A stretch of DNA of 64,000 bases from assembly GCA_032164245.1 (NCBI GenBank), contig JAVMKO010000003.1, positions 88,349,890 through 88,413,889 of the forward strand. The letters are read 5' to 3'. The notes beneath the pieces are model-generated. The model was not told where the DNA came from. It ran no database searches and saw only the letters and a list, made by a program, of their open reading frames with translations. This stretch comes from Sternotherus odoratus (taxonomy: Eukaryota > Chordata > Testudines > Kinosternidae). The position numbers and the translations under genes are program-made. Of this stretch, positions 44,273-56,948 are shown piece after piece. Position 1 is the stretch's first letter; each line of letters opens with the position of its first letter.

Positions 44273-47200
44273 GTGGGTAAAATCTCTTATCTCACCCCAA
44301 GGCAACATCTATTTGTTTTCAATCTCTTTTATTTGAAATTAAATCCTTGTCCATATCCTGGCAGTGGTTGGCCATATCTTAAAGGAAGTTTTCCAAAAAC
44401 CAATCTCCATTATTTTTGTGCAGCAATCATTCATGCACATAAAGATGTCATTAACAGACAGGAGTACTATCCGACTAACGCCTGTGTACCAGGATTCAAC
44501 TGATTATGTTAATTCTAACTTCTTTCTCTTACACATTCATGCTACTAGCAGCTCTCATGTCCCCTCTGGGAGGAATCATTTCCGTCTTGAACTGAACTCC
44601 CACTTTGTCATGCAGTTTATCAGTGTCAACATCTTGCAGAATTGAATAGAGCTGAGAAGTTATTTCAATATTTAATCTTTAGATATGGGACATCTTTAGC
44701 TCAGCTTTATCTGAAATAAATTCTCCTGGGCTATTTAAATTGATCTTTATGGCGTGGGAAAAAATCTGGTTGTGAAGAATATTGGTATGTTTTGACTTCT
44801 TAAAGGAAAAGTCCTACTAACTGTGTTTCAATGTGTTATCCAAACAGATCCAGACTTTCTCTGGTGTTGGCAAAGATTCTCTACATCTGGGTTCCCTTGT
44901 AATGAAATAGATGTATACATTCTTTGGAAATGTAAGAATCCTCTAGACCTGCTTGATTTCATACCTAGTGAGGAAAAATAATCAATGCAGGCGAATTTCC
45001 TTTAGTTTAAAAAAACAGGGTCTGTAGAGTTATGTTATACTGCCTATTTTTGGAAAACCAAACAACTGCTTCATGTCATGCTAGATTTTCATCTTTTTAC
45101 CTCCTATGCATCACCACCGCTTGAATATCTCCAGTCTGTTGATTGATATTCTAGAATTCAGAATGTTTGGCCAGCCATACCTTGTCATCTCTAAAGAATG
45201 CACTATATTCCGCATGCCAGTCATTTTTTTTCACTGTGAGAAGAAAGCATCCCTTTCTGTGAAACTCTTTCATTGTTTCATGATCCAACACAGTACCTTG
45301 TACCCAACTACCATGCACACGTGCTCAGAGGCCAACCACAGTCTGGCACCAAATTGTTAAAATACATACATACCTTAGAGAGGCAAGAATTTACCATCTC
45401 AAAAGTATGTATCTATCTAAACACTGAAATTAGTACAAGTCTAAAAGAATGAAAAAAGTATTATGTTATACATGTATCTAAGCTTGCAGGAAAACATATT
45501 GTTGAATTAGTTGAGAAATAGTGTGCAATCATGTGTTTGTTTAAAAACTGTTGTAATGCATGCACACAAGGGGACTGAGGGAGTTAAGGTTGTACTTGCA
45601 GCATTTAGCATTTCCATTTTCTGGCTCTGAGTGCTTAACCATGTTGCAAACGTTCATAATTGGACTCATCCCCGCTAAAGGATTTGTGTGCAATGATAGA
45701 AACCACAATTGCAAGGGCCTGAGTTGCATATTACAGAGACAAGGTGGGTGAGAGAATATATTTTTATTGAACCAACTTCCATTGGTGAGAGAAACACCAA
45801 TGTATATGTCACTTGAATTATATTGTTTGTGGGTTGTTGTTTTTTTTGGTTTTTTTTTACATTGTCAGCAGTTAATTTCCCTATTACAAAACCCTTCTTA
45901 CTTTCCCACCTCTCAGAGCCTAAGTGCATTTTATCCAGGATTTGTTCCAATCTGGTTTTTTCAAGGATTTTTTCGAATCCATCTCTCAGTGACATTAGTC
46001 AGTTCTGTGCATGATGAAGGCCATTTCTTGACCTTGTTTGGGTGCACAGGTTATTAGAACAGGTACCTGAAAAGAGACACTCCGCTTACAATTGCTGTTG
46101 AAACAGTCCAATGTCTTCCTGGATTATAGTGTAAAGTTCAATAACAAGCCACTCTCCCCCGGAGGTTTCCCTTCACTGGGTTTTAAATAGCAATTTCCAT
46201 TTCCTCTCCCATTATGGCTGCATTTAGCATATTGTTTGGTCTAAAATGAGTTGTACTAATGGGGCACTGTCCATGTATTCTCTCCTTCCTACTGCATCTG
46301 AGGCATAAATGGCTGTTGATAGAAATTGTCAGAATCCCATTTTTATTTGGTTTGATAAGGTAGTTATTATTCCTCCAGGAGTCATCTTTATGAAGAACAA
46401 TAATTACTTCCTTTAGCTGCTGCTTTGTTATTTTGCAGTTAATATCCTTCCAGCCAAATTCCCTATTTTGTAAAATGCAAAGCTTCCTTTATTATGATAT
46501 ATTTTGCAATTACAGGCCAGTTGGTAAATTTTGCAAAATAATGTAGGTGACTGGGGTCTCTTGTGTTTCATTTCAGGGCTTTTTAATTGGTAGACAGGTT
46601 TTCATTTCTCCCTGTGTAACCATAACTTAGTTTTGTGCTGGTGCATAGCTTATCACCCAGCCTCTCATGGTGGCTTTGAAGAATGCCCATACATTATGTC
46701 GACATGACTGGAATTAGTGTTGTGTCCAAACAAAATAAAAATCCTCAATATAAATCGGCAAATGTTTGAGAATGAGAAATCTTTTCATCAGGCGGGGGTT
46801 AAACTAACATCTAATATTTTTCCCCAACTGCTTTCATACCATTTATTCCATAGTTTGAGGTGCATGATATTGTGTAGAGGACTTGGACTATGTACAGTGC
46901 ATTAGATTAAGCATGTGCGCACATGCTGGCAGCACGGGGGCGGTAGAGGAAAAATTATAACTAGGGTTGGATGAACACACATACATTAGTGATCAGGTTC
47001 TAGTCACTAAGGTCCTGATGTTCAGAGGTGCTCAAGTATCCATGGCTCCCACTGGTCTTGGTTTTCAGGACCTCTCAAAATCAGGGCCTCATCCTGCTGC
47101 CACTGAAGCCAAGGGCAAGCCAAAATCTTCCTCTTTTAAAAGGCTACCCACCACATGAATGACATTTACAATACTGACATGTCCTCTTCTCCAAGCCCCC

Positions 47201-49616
47201 AACCAACCCAAAATCCCAAGCAGAGTTTTGACCCTGAAAAGGGTGACATGCCAGAGACTCCATGAAGGCCATTAGGTACTTCATTATTGCTATAGATTTT
47301 TATGATGAAGATGATCAGATACTGTGGTGATGGGTAGAAGTATAAAATATGGAGATACAGAGGTAGAACAACTCCTCTCATCTTTTTTGGTAGGAAATAT
47401 AGTCTGATTAAAATGTTGGAATGGCTCCCCGAAGAGTGAAGTCTTCTCATCTTGAGGCAGCAGCAGTGCAAGCTTTATCACACACCTCCCTGCGACTGTT
47501 CCCCAGTCCTGGACTGAAGGGATTGCTTCCCAGTTCAGCTCCTCTGCCCACGCAAGAGCACACCATTGAGAGTACCAAGAAAGATGCAAGGCTGATCCCA
47601 CAGAGATTTTTTTTGTGTTCGTTTGTGATGTGGACACCTGCACTTTAGGAACTGGACTAACACAATAATTCAGTTCATACTAAATCAGATAGTCACCATT
47701 TTGGAATACATGATTGATAGTGACTGGAAATTGTTACTATCTCATTTCCAGTTCTCTGGACCATGCCGTTCCTTTGATGCATACTTTCTTGCACACATTC
47801 AGTACATAGCTTTTGTCACTATTTAGCTGCAGCAAAGCCCTGAGAGACATCAACTTTCCATTCAAATTCTATGCAACAACTGCTTTCCTCCCTGGGCTTT
47901 ATTTTATGACTAAAGAAATCAATGATAACTCCCATGCAAAAGTTAGTTGTTACGATTTAAAGTAGAGTCCTTATTGCAACCTTTAGACATATCTTTGTTT
48001 AAAAAGTGGCTATGTAAAATAAATTATGCCCAGAGAGCTGTCAATCAGTGCATGCTTAGTTAAAAGGAATGATGTAGGTCTGACTCTAACAATTAGTCAG
48101 CCAGCCAATTAAGGGTTTATGCAGTTGCAGTGGGGAAGAGTAAAAAATCCCAAAATTCCAGGGGAACATAATCCTTTTTGATTTAAAGGGGTTCTAACAT
48201 TAATCACAAAGAGCACATCTGTCATTAGTTGTGCCATATAAAACTGTTCTTATTGTTTCCTTTCACTCACTGTGGAAGTCCTTGGTTTCTTCATCAACAT
48301 TTTGAGATGACTGATTAAGCTGAAGGAATAATACTAGACACTGTCTTTTATCTATGTTCTGACACTCCTGGCTGTGCTGTTCTTTCAGCTTTCTCAGCAC
48401 TGTTTCCCTTTAAAGATTTGAAGATCTGCCTTCAAATATTATTCTGCATTTCAAGAAATAAAGGAGATGTAATTTCAAGTACAGCATGATTATTTACTGT
48501 CACTATACTGTTTGAAATCTGCTTAGTGCAGATGTTAAAGAACTGCTAGGAGACTGGTCATTCAAGTACCAAGAAAGCTATTTCCAAACAATCAAGGGAA
48601 GGAAGAAAATATAACAGAGCAAGAGTATTTTTCATGATAGGGTGAGTTCTCCACAAAAGAAATACAGCCTTTTTTGACACCTAATTTCCCATTCAGCCTT
48701 CATTATAGCATGAGTGATAAAAAGTGCAAAGACATATTTTCAATAATATATCTGCACAGTAAATGGCCATGCCACACTTTGAACTGTACCTGCTTCATTT
48801 GCTGCCTCAAATGCAGTAAACAACACGGGTGAGTGGTGCTAAATTTTTGTAAATTTGTGTAGGCAAGACTGGTATGAGAAGTATAGTCCCACATCACACG
48901 TCTCTGTGCATGAAGAAAATTGGCTTTGCTCTCTAAGACTGCAAGAGGTTCTGCAGTGGTTCCAAAAACAGATTTCAGAGCTGCAATTTTTGTGGTGAAA
49001 ATCCCATCATGATTTTTTTGAAAGGCTGAGCATGGGTAAAAAAATAATTTGACTCTTAAAATAATCTGGCTAAAAAAAGGGTTTGAGAGAGAGAAGAAAA
49101 AATCCTATTGGAGCTAACCTACAGAGATTAAACAAGTGTGTGTGGGGAGGCGGAGAGGCAAGGGAAAGTGGAGGCTCTTTCTGTAGAGGCTGTTGTAGCT
49201 CTGAATGCTATATCTCAGATCCTAATTTATGAAGCTGAAGTTCCTGTAGTAGTCCTTTCTCAGCACCTTGGATAGCTGCTAGCTGTCTTGCCTTGAAGGT
49301 ACAGTACTCGTATTTTTTATTTAAGATGGAAGGGTAGCATAGGAAACCCATCCCATTTCACTCTGAACTGGAAGGATCCTCTCTGTGGATTTGAGAATAG
49401 TTTAATTTCCATGCCTGTTCAATCTAATCTGTGACAATTACTGGCAGTTGTGTGGGTGGTTTTGTGATGCTACTGGGCACATGACTTGGCCACTATCATT
49501 TCACCAACCAAAGAGCTGACAGATATGAATTTTGCTCACTGCTCCAAACCTTGATCACATCAGAACCAGTGACCTGGAGAAACATTCTTTGAGGCTTTAA
49601 GCCATCCCGTTTGTAA
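44273..49616. other. Long single-copy stretch
   Basis: More than 5 kb without any repeat I recognise, unlike the rest of the window. Frames of up to about 117 codons occur but lack motifs. A conserved-looking segment at 48000-48260 is noted separately. Confidence 0.45.
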
Positions 49617-49750
49617 TACAGTCTAGTGGTTACAGCAACTGACTACAAATCAAGAAACACATTCCTAACTCTGCTAGTTTTCCTGTATGTTCTTGTGCAA
49701 GTCCTTTCAAAAATCTACACCTCAGTTTTCCCATCTATAAGAGTGTCCAG
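49617..49750 (+). mobile_element. MIR/CORE-type SINE with tRNA-like head
   Basis: 'cagtctagtggttacagcaa' is a diverged tRNA A-box head. 'tgtgcaagtcctttcaaaaa' and 'cacctcagttttcccatcta' are the MIR core. The element is old and diverged, with no readable duplication. Confidence 0.8.
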
Positions 49751-50389
49751 CCCCCCTCTACATTAACAAAAGAAATGTATTACCTTTTAATTTTACTAGT
49801 ATGTGAAGTAGTAGTGATACAACAGAGGTAGAGCTGGTATCTGCTTTTCATTCCTCTGTTGGGTTAAGTGGGCTTGGGGAGGGGCAGCATGCAGAGCAGT
49901 TTGTTTACGTGCATAGGGAAGGTTCTTTTTCCCCCTCCAGTGTGATGTCAGTGAATCTTTCACAGAGATACTCTGCTATCCTCTCTGGAAGGGTTCTAAG
50001 GATGGCTGCCTTATTTCTGCCTCCAAGGACCCTTTCCCATGCCATTCTGTGATGAATTTGGCCCATGGTGCAGTAAACATATGGGCCCAGGGCAACTTTG
50101 TGACACCAATAGCAGCTGTGTTCTCTGTGCCCTTGTGGCCCTCAGAAGTGAAAGGTCAGCTATAAATCACCACTGCCTGTGGAAATAGTACCCAAAGTTA
50201 TTGCCATTGCCCTGTGTGCATACCCAAGGACTAGGTACTGAAATTTCATAGCTTAATGGAACAGACAATCCTTCCTTCCCTCATCCCTGGAAGGTTGTCC
50301 TCACCATACAGGGGCAGAAGAGCAGTGCTATGCTGAGGCCCTCCAAAGTTGAAGTGTCTTGTTCTTGTTCAAAGTGTTCATGGGAATAA
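49751..50389. other. Single-copy DNA or outer part of the Harbinger element
   Basis: I could not find a left terminus matching the Harbinger right end, so some of this may belong to that element. Confidence 0.35.
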
Positions 50390-50499
50390 GGGAAGGATAT
50401 TAAATGTCTCTTTCCCTTTCCATGGTGACTTAAATTCAACGGTATATCTGTCTGTTTTTATGCACAGCTTCTGGCATGGTGGCCTTGAGTTGTGTTCAT

Positions 50500-50800
50500 C
50501 CAGGATCACAATAAGCCTGACTCTGATGAGGAGGAAAAAGAAGAGGGTAAGGGAGGACATTGTGAGATCCTGCAAGCTGGTGCTGCATTGGACCATGAAC
50601 AAAGGACTTGGGGGGGGAGGGAGGGCTAGTATGACTGACAGCATGGCGAAAGACAGAGAGGACAGGAAGAACGCCCAGGACAAGTAGAGGGAAATACACC
50701 AGGACATAATGGGTCCTCTCAGGCAGTAAACCCAAATACTGAAGAACCTGCTTGACCTACAGGTCAAAAAATTCCAGTCTTTCCACCCTTTGCAGTCCTT
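50500..50800 (+). pseudogene. Harbinger Myb/SANT-like DNA-binding protein, C-terminal remains
   Basis: One plus-strand frame has an acidic run (DHNKPDSDEEEKEEG). After a frameshift comes MTDSMAKDREDRKNAQDK, then a stop followed by REIHQDIMGPLRQ and TQILKNLLDLQVK, a coiled-coil-like tail with regular leucines. An acidic linker followed by such a tail is typical of the Harbinger partner protein that brings the transposase to DNA. The Myb domain itself, expected further left, could not be read. Inactive. Confidence 0.55.
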
Positions 50801-50984
50801 GATCTCTCTTTCCTACACCCACCAATATTCTCTGTGGCACCATGGGCCACACCACTCCACACGGTTTGGTGGATAAGCAACCACAACAGACTACATTTGT
50901 ACACTCAAATGGCCATATATGTTTATTTTCTTTCCATTTTTAAATTATCACCCCCTTATTTCATATTAAAGACCTATATAACAT

Positions 50985-51660
50985 TGCTTGTGGGGTTTTG
51001 TTTGCACACTGATTTTCTGAATTGTTTTTCTACTTAATAATGTTCTATTTAATATTGCAGAATGGATAGCAGTAGTCAAAGCAAACAGGAGGCGTAAATG
51101 CACACCAAGCATCACATAATTCATAGCTTCTGTGAAACACCCAGTCATATTTATGAATGTACAGCAAGCACTACACCATTCTTTGCAGCTCCAGACCCAG
51201 AGAACATTCCAGCACCGAATAAGAGTGTGGCTGACCATCAAAGTATCTTTCAAAGCCTCCCTCCGCCACATGGCTCCACATTGTGCTACTGTGATAGTCC
51301 TTGTGTCTGGCTGTTCAAAGTCAGCAGACAGCCATTCTGCCTCTACTTTGGCAGCAGCTTTCCCCCGTTTGCCTCACAGATATTATGTAGGCCCCAACAA
51401 GTGCTATAACCTCTGGAATATTTTTCTCCTTTAGATCCACTCCGGTGAGTAAACCCTGCAGCATCCCTTCAATCAGCCAAAAGCAGATTCAACAGTCATT
51501 CTGCACCTAGTGAGCTGGTAGCTGAATTGTTCCTTGGTGCTATCATATGTTTTCATGAGCCAGAGGATTAAGGGGTAGGCTAGGTCTCCCAGAATCACTA
51601 CTGGCATTTCAATATTGTGAATAGTATTCCACCAGTCAGGAAAGGCTGTCTGTGCTCATG
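50985..51660 (-). pseudogene. PIF/Harbinger DDE transposase, C-terminal half, decayed
   Basis: The minus strand at about 51565-51600 encodes VVILGDLAYPLILWLMK, the Harbinger block that holds the second catalytic aspartate (LGDxxYPL). It is followed by STKEQFSYQLTRCRMTVESAFG at about 51475-51540, which contains the catalytic glutamate (normally VE(C/S)AFGRLKGR). A stop stands where the arginine after AFG should be, and frameshifts follow. The nuclease would have excised and reinserted the element. Confidence 0.8.
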
Positions 51661-52352
51661 GGTGGCAGGTGGAGCCCCATTTGGAGGAGGGTAGCCCCCG
51701 GCTCTGCCCCTTCTGCAGCCCCTGGGGCATTTGAGGCATTGTGTCACTGAGGCAATGAGTCCAGGGCCCAGCGAGGTGGGTTTGACACTCACTAGAGCAG
51801 AGCTTCACACTGCTTGCCTGTTCTGTGATGGGAAGATTGCAAGGTCTTGCTCAGCTGGGGCACAGGGCAGGAGCTTCAACCCTTGATAGAGCATCCTGAG
51901 CAGGGAAAGGGCTAGGAAAGCCCTTGCAAAGGGTCCTCCCAGCCCCTGATGCTTGAATTGTGTTTCACTATGTCCCTCAGCAACCTTTCCTCAAAGAAAT
52001 CATCATGTCCCCTCATGCTGTAATATTTCCTGTGGGTCTGCAAATACAGGATAAGTGTGTGTTCTGTACTGGCAACATTTGAGAAAATAATGCAAGGCTC
52101 TGTAAGCTCCCTTCTTCTGTCAGAGATGGTGGACATTGTGGGATTTTTTAAAAAAAATTATTGGATATAAATGGCATTATGGGATGGAGAAAGTTGCTTG
52201 CTGGGTACTTGACCCCTAGATCCTAAGGATTCCTGGGGAAATCATTGCTATCCCACAAGACATTCCAAAAATTTCCCACAAAACATTGGGTTGGATGATG
52301 GTGTGGGGTGCACTGGGATACCTGCTAATGGTGCACTGCACCTTCATTAATG

Positions 52353-52667
52353 CAGGGGTCGGCAACCTTTCAGAAGTGGGGTGCCGAGTCTTCTTTTATT
52401 CATTCTAATTTAAGGTTTTGTTTGCCAGTAATACATTTAAACATTTTTAGAAGGTCTCTTTCTGTAAGTCTTTAATATATAACTAAACTATTGTTGTATG
52501 TAAAGTAAATAAGGTTTTTAAAATGTTTAAGAAGCTTCATTTAAAATTAAATTAAAATGCAGTGCCCCCCCCCCCAGACCAGAGGCCAGACCTGGGCAGT
52601 GTGAGTGCCACTGAAAATCAGCTTGTGTGCCGCCTTCAGCACACATGCCATAGGTTGCCTACCCCTG
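52353..52667 (+). mobile_element. hAT-type MITE, CAGGGGTCGGCAACC family, exact ends
   Basis: Terminal repeats CAGGGGTCGGCAACC and GGTTGCCTACCCCTG, and a perfect 8-bp duplication, cattaatg (52345-52352 and 52668-52675). The 315-bp interior contains 'aaatgcagtgcccccc' and 'ccactgaaaatcagcttgtg'. It is nested in the Harbinger element. A second copy, inverted, is at 58643-58951. Confidence 0.95.
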
Positions 52668-52786
52668 CATTAATGCAAGCACTCCTGATAATTATGCACC
52701 CACCCAAGCAATATACAAACTTTGACAACTGTACGCTGACATACCTCGCATCAACCACTGTTTGTAGTATAGACGTAGCCTTAGTG

Positions 52787-54249
52787 AATAATTGGAAGGA
52801 GGATGAGGTACTTTTGCACTTCCTGGAGCCAGTGTGGACTGTCTTGAATTCCCAGTGCAAACTGATGCCGTCTGAAGGCAGCATTAACACACAGCAGCTG
52901 CTCATGGCCTATTCAAACAGCCAGAAATTGCTGGAGCATAACACCCCAGACACACTCCCTACACCAGGCCTAGGAACTGCTTCAGTGGCTTTGTGCCACT
53001 TAAGGGGGTAGGCCTCTAGTGCAGGAGGTATCCTTAGGAGGCTGATTAAGCTGACTTTAAATTGCCTCACCTGAGTGCCACAAAGCATAGTAGGATTTGG
53101 CCCTATAGGTACAATAATCTATACCTGGTCTGTGTAGGATCAAGTCCCTGGGGTGCTCATTGCTATGACGTCTGGATACATTAGCGATAAAAGAAAACAA
53201 TTTTGAATTTTCAACTCAAAGTCAGCACAAAGAGAAAAGCTCACCCCTCGCGACTCCTTTCAGAGTGCTAGATGAGATGTGGCATGAAATTTTTTAGCCC
53301 ACAGTGTTAATGAGATGGAAACAATGCAGCCAAGAGGCTAGGAAGACTCTCACTGGTCTCTCTTCATTTTAATCACCTCATCACGGTTTGAAGAAGGAGC
53401 CAAACTGACGGTTTTGTGCTCTACTTTTACAGTGGCTGAAGGGAACTAAAAAGACCCATTTTACATTATACAGCTAATGACAGATGTGCCTTTCATGATT
53501 AAAGTTAAAACCACTTTAAATCAAAACAATTGTGCTCCCTCTTCATTGATTTTGTAATCTCCCTATGAAATGGCTGCTTCCTCTAATTGGCTGATGACAT
53601 GAATAGTCAACTCTGACGTACAGTTGGTCTCCTTTTAATTAGGTGCTTGACTTCTTTAGCAAAGATATTATGTTGAAATAGCTCTCTTTAAGTGTTTTCA
53701 GGAATAGTTTGTTTAATGCGTGGATGTTTTAATATGGTCTATTGTCACTGTTAACAAAAGAATCTTTAAGCTTTTTATTCTTGCAGACACTAAGAGCCAA
53801 TTAGCTGGTACAGGTTTGGGTCTCTAATTATGTTGCTATTGTATATTATGCAATTCCGTCTTTTATTTTATCTCCAAAGTAAGTCACTAACTTCAATTTT
53901 TAAATCTATGCTCAACTAACAGCTAGACAAGGTATAATATATGATAGCATTTAAAGGAAAATGCAAACCTGATCTGCTGTGAAGATAATAATTTACTTCC
54001 CAAATCAAGACATTCTTTCTAGCTAAGCTCCTTAAGGAATAGTTAAAAAATGACCACAAGAAGACAAAAATAAAAAAAAGATAGAAAATTGTTTAGTTTA
54101 CCTTTTGGGGCAGAATTGCCAGCATAGGGACCTCAACTGGTGCATCTGTTGTTTTGTGTCTTGTCAGTTTGCACATGAATGGTAGATTTTACTACAGGCA
54201 CAAAACCCTAGTCACCCCTGTAAATGGGCTACACTCATGTAAATCTGTC
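52787..54249. other. Single-copy DNA with conserved-looking AT-rich block
   Basis: No repeat recognised. The 53440-54010 part has an even, low-repeat AT-rich composition with many homeodomain-like cores and is discussed as a candidate conserved element. Confidence 0.45.
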
Positions 54250-54490
54250 ATTGGTGTGTAAAGAGCTAGTACACATGTCTAGCGTAGACACAATACATCG
54301 ATCCCCGATCGCTCTGCCATCGACTCCTGTAATCCACCAAGATGAGAGGTGGAAGTGGAGTCAAAAGGGGAGCGGCAGCAATCAACCCCACGCCGTGAGG
54401 ACGTGAGGTAAGTCAACCTAAGCTATGTTGACTTCAACTATGCTATTCTCTTAGTTGAAGTTGTGTATCTTATGTCTACCCCCCCTCCCA
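54250..54490 (-). mobile_element. Harbinger-type MITE with GTCTA termini
   Basis: 'tgtctagcgtagacacaata' at the left and 'gtgtatcttatgtctacc' at the right, with 'catcgatccccgatcgctct' and a 'ttgacttcaactatg ... tagttgaagttg' palindrome, place it near the families at 34551 and 38172. Exact ends not fixed. Confidence 0.55.
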
Positions 54491-54499
54491 GTGTAAACC

Positions 54500-55050
54500 A
54501 GGGCCAGGACAGAGGAAGTAACTGTTCAGCTTTTCTTGGTGCTGGTGAGGCCTCTGCTGGAGTATTGTGTCTAGTTCTGGGCAGCGCACTTTAGGAAAGA
54601 TGTGGACATCGCAGAAAATGAGAGGTGAGCAACAAAAATAATAAACAGCTTAGAAAATCTGATCTACAAGGAAAGGTTAAATATACTGAACATGTTTTGT
54701 CTTGAGAACAGAAAACAGAAGAAGGATCTGATAGTCTTCAAATATGATACGGGCTGTTATAAAGAGAATGGTGATCAATTGTTCTGCAATCCATCAAAGA
54801 GAGGGCAAAAAGTAATGGGCTTAATCTGCAGAAAGGGAGATTTAGGTTAGATAGTAGGGAAAAAAACCCCAACTCTAAGAATAGTTAAGCTCTGGAATAG
54901 GGAGGTTGTGGAATCCCTATCTTTAGAGGCTTTTAAGACAAACTCCTGTCAGGGATGGTCTAGGTTTACTTGGCCCTGCCTCAGCGCAGGGGACTGGACT
55001 ATATGATCTCTTGATGTCCTTTCCAGCCCCACATTTCTGAGAGTCCTGTG
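54500..55050 (+). mobile_element. CR1 LINE 3' end (ORF2 C-terminus and 3' UTR)
   Basis: The plus strand reads RPLLEYCV followed by FWAAHFRKDVD and then INSLENLIYKERLNIL, the CR1 ORF2 C-terminal region. Next is the 3' UTR (gtcagggatggtctaggttt, 'aggggactggactatatgat'), ending 'tttctgagagtcctgtgatg', the degenerate form of the CR1 3' tail. Stops and frameshifts are frequent. Strongly 5' truncated, as usual for CR1. Confidence 0.85.
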
Positions 55051-55056
55051 ATGCTG

Positions 55057-55375
55057 GAACCTTTTTATAGTGGGGGTGATGAAAGTCAGCAAAACTATCT
55101 CCAAACTTTTTACCTTGCACCCCCTCCATACCCTAGAGCTGAGGCCAGGAGCAGAGCTGTGTTGCCAGGAGGGGGGAGGGGCACGGACGTGGGTAAGAGG
55201 GCCGAGGCTTGGGGCAGATGTTGGAACCCCACATGTGGGACTGGCAGCTGGGACCACTGGGTGTGGGGCCAGGAGCTCAGACCCCATGTGCGCAACTGGT
55301 AGTTGGGACCCTACATAAAATATGGGGTGCTGCAGCACCCCCCGCACCTCTACTTCCTGCACCTGTATGTGAGTC
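55057..55375 (+). mobile_element. GC-rich MITE-like repeat
   Basis: Its G-rich body ends in 'ggggtgctgcagcacccc' (55325-55342), a perfect palindrome, followed by 'gcacctctacttcctgcacc', a block I know from turtle MITEs. Family name uncertain; ends approximate. Confidence 0.5.
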
Positions 55376-55650
55376 TGTTTTTGGCACATACACAAGAAAG
55401 TTAGATAAATATATAAAATACTCTTGCTGGAAGGATGCAGTGTAACACTTCCTCATTTCTTAGAATTCAGAAAGATAACACACAAGAACACAAAACTCAG
55501 AAAGAGACAAAGCAGTCTGTACCCTAAAACAGAGAAGCACACCCACATTGTTCTAGACTGTTTTTTTCAAGACAGAGCCCTGAGATTCTAGAGCTCACAC
55601 TTTATTACAAAGACCCCTAATAATCAAGGAGAGCCCAGAACTCTCCCAAA
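55376..55650. other. Single-copy DNA
   Basis: No recognised feature. Confidence 0.4.
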
Positions 55651-55662
55651 CCACTCTTAAAG

Positions 55663-55736
55663 TTAGTCTTTAAGGTGCCACAGGACTCTTTGTTACCTCT
55701 GCTATTCCAGACTAACATGGCTACCTCTCTGATTCT
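55663..55736 (-). mobile_element. Turtle tRNA-derived SINE, short copy
   Basis: 'ttagtctttaaggtgccaca' and 'ccagactaacatggctacct' are the antisense SINE blocks. Perfect 12-bp duplications, ccactcttaaag (55651-55662 and 55737-55748), flank it. The distal 'ttcgtgggct' part is absent. Confidence 0.92.
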
Positions 55737-55748
55737 CCACTCTTAAAG

Positions 55749-56837
55749 TGATAGCTAGTGAGAGCTCCAACGAAGTTTTAATATACCAGCTTACTCTGCC
55801 AGCAAGTTCTCCTTGGCTTCCTTGTCCTCCTTCCTTCCTTTTCTCCTTCAATTCCCTGTCTTCCTTCCTTGGGTTTTTGGCTAGGCCTATGTTCTCCTTC
55901 CCATATCTTTGCCCTGCAGTATGGTGCTGTTATAATGGACTGGAATGGTTTTTATTTTGACCATACATTCTGAAGCTTTTCACTTACAGACAACAGTCTG
56001 TTTGGGACCTCTCATCCCTTGATGAGTCTGAAACTGTCTCAGAGGCTCCTGCCAATGGGGAAAAAGTGGGTTTTGAGTGTCCTTTATTTTTATATTTACT
56101 CTATGCAGCTGCAAATAAAAACATCAACTTTTATTTCAAAAGAATGCTATTCTCTTTGCTGTTTCACTTGCTGAGCAGCCCTCTTCCCGGATGGAATCTT
56201 TGTAAAAGACTATTTGTAGGGAAAGAAATGGCAAGTTAATTTTCCCTTCCAACTCTCCCAAAACCTTCTTTTTCTTTGGGGGATGAGAGGTGTGTCATGT
56301 GTGGCTAGTTCTTGGGGGATAGACCATCACTGGCTGCTGCCACCTTGGAAGATGTAGTGCTGATGGAGATCCCAAAATGGAAGAGAGCACAGTGATTCTA
56401 GGACTATGGGAGAAGCCTTTCTGGCTGCACCAGGGATCTCTTTCTGCTTCTTGTGACAGCTGAATAGATGAATTGCTTGAGAGGCTTACTAGTTACAAGA
56501 GAGGCAAAGGGAGGCTTACAATACCAAAGAGTCTTATTCTTCATTAGAGAATCACTCTCTCATGGGTAATTGTGGACAGTAAACTTGATCTTTCTGCACT
56601 AGTGTCTCTCTCGGGGATAATTGTGAAGTATTTTGATCACTCCTCATTAACATCTTTCACTCTTCTCAAAGCCTGTGGCAAAGACTTGATCTTTTCCCAT
56701 TAATGGATAGTGCTTTAATTTTAATTGTTGGGTACCCAGCTTGGCTAAGATGCCATGTAGCCAATATTGTGGTGGTTTTTGTTTGTTTTTTCAAAGGTGG
56801 TTTGAAATTCTTTTAAAAACACTGCTGGTTGTTGAGC
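55749..56837. other. Single-copy DNA
   Basis: About 1.1 kb with pyrimidine-rich parts (55800-55880) but no recognised element. Confidence 0.4.
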
Positions 56838-56948
56838 CTTGTCTACACTAATGCTCCCTTAATTAACTCCCTTAACTACTGGTAGAGCTTACCTAGTTGC
56901 TGCAATGGTGGGAAATTTTAGGGAATGAACTTAGTGTAGATGAAGATT
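56838..56948 (+). mobile_element. Short MITE with GTCTACACTA termini
   Basis: Left 'ccttgtctacactaatg' and right 'cttagtgtagatgaag' are inverted repeats about 110 bp apart, with the 'gtctacac' style of the other Harbinger-type MITEs. Target duplication not resolved. Confidence 0.5.

Larger units (their letters stand above)
50390..52780. mobile_element. PIF/Harbinger transposon with remains of both genes
   Basis: The right end 'gtagtatagacgtagcc' is followed by TTA (52781-52783), the usual Harbinger target triplet. A decayed DDE transposase reads on the minus strand and a Myb/SANT-like partner on the plus strand, converging near 50.9-51.0 kb, as in known vertebrate Harbingers. A hAT MITE is inserted at 52353-52667. 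Blocks at 51950-52200 are shared with the fragment at 31641-32397. The left terminus is not found. Confidence 0.75.

Noticed and set aside
49617..49690. tRNA-like head as a tRNA gene
   Set aside because: Only A-box-like sequence remains and it is followed directly by MIR core sequence, so it is a SINE head.
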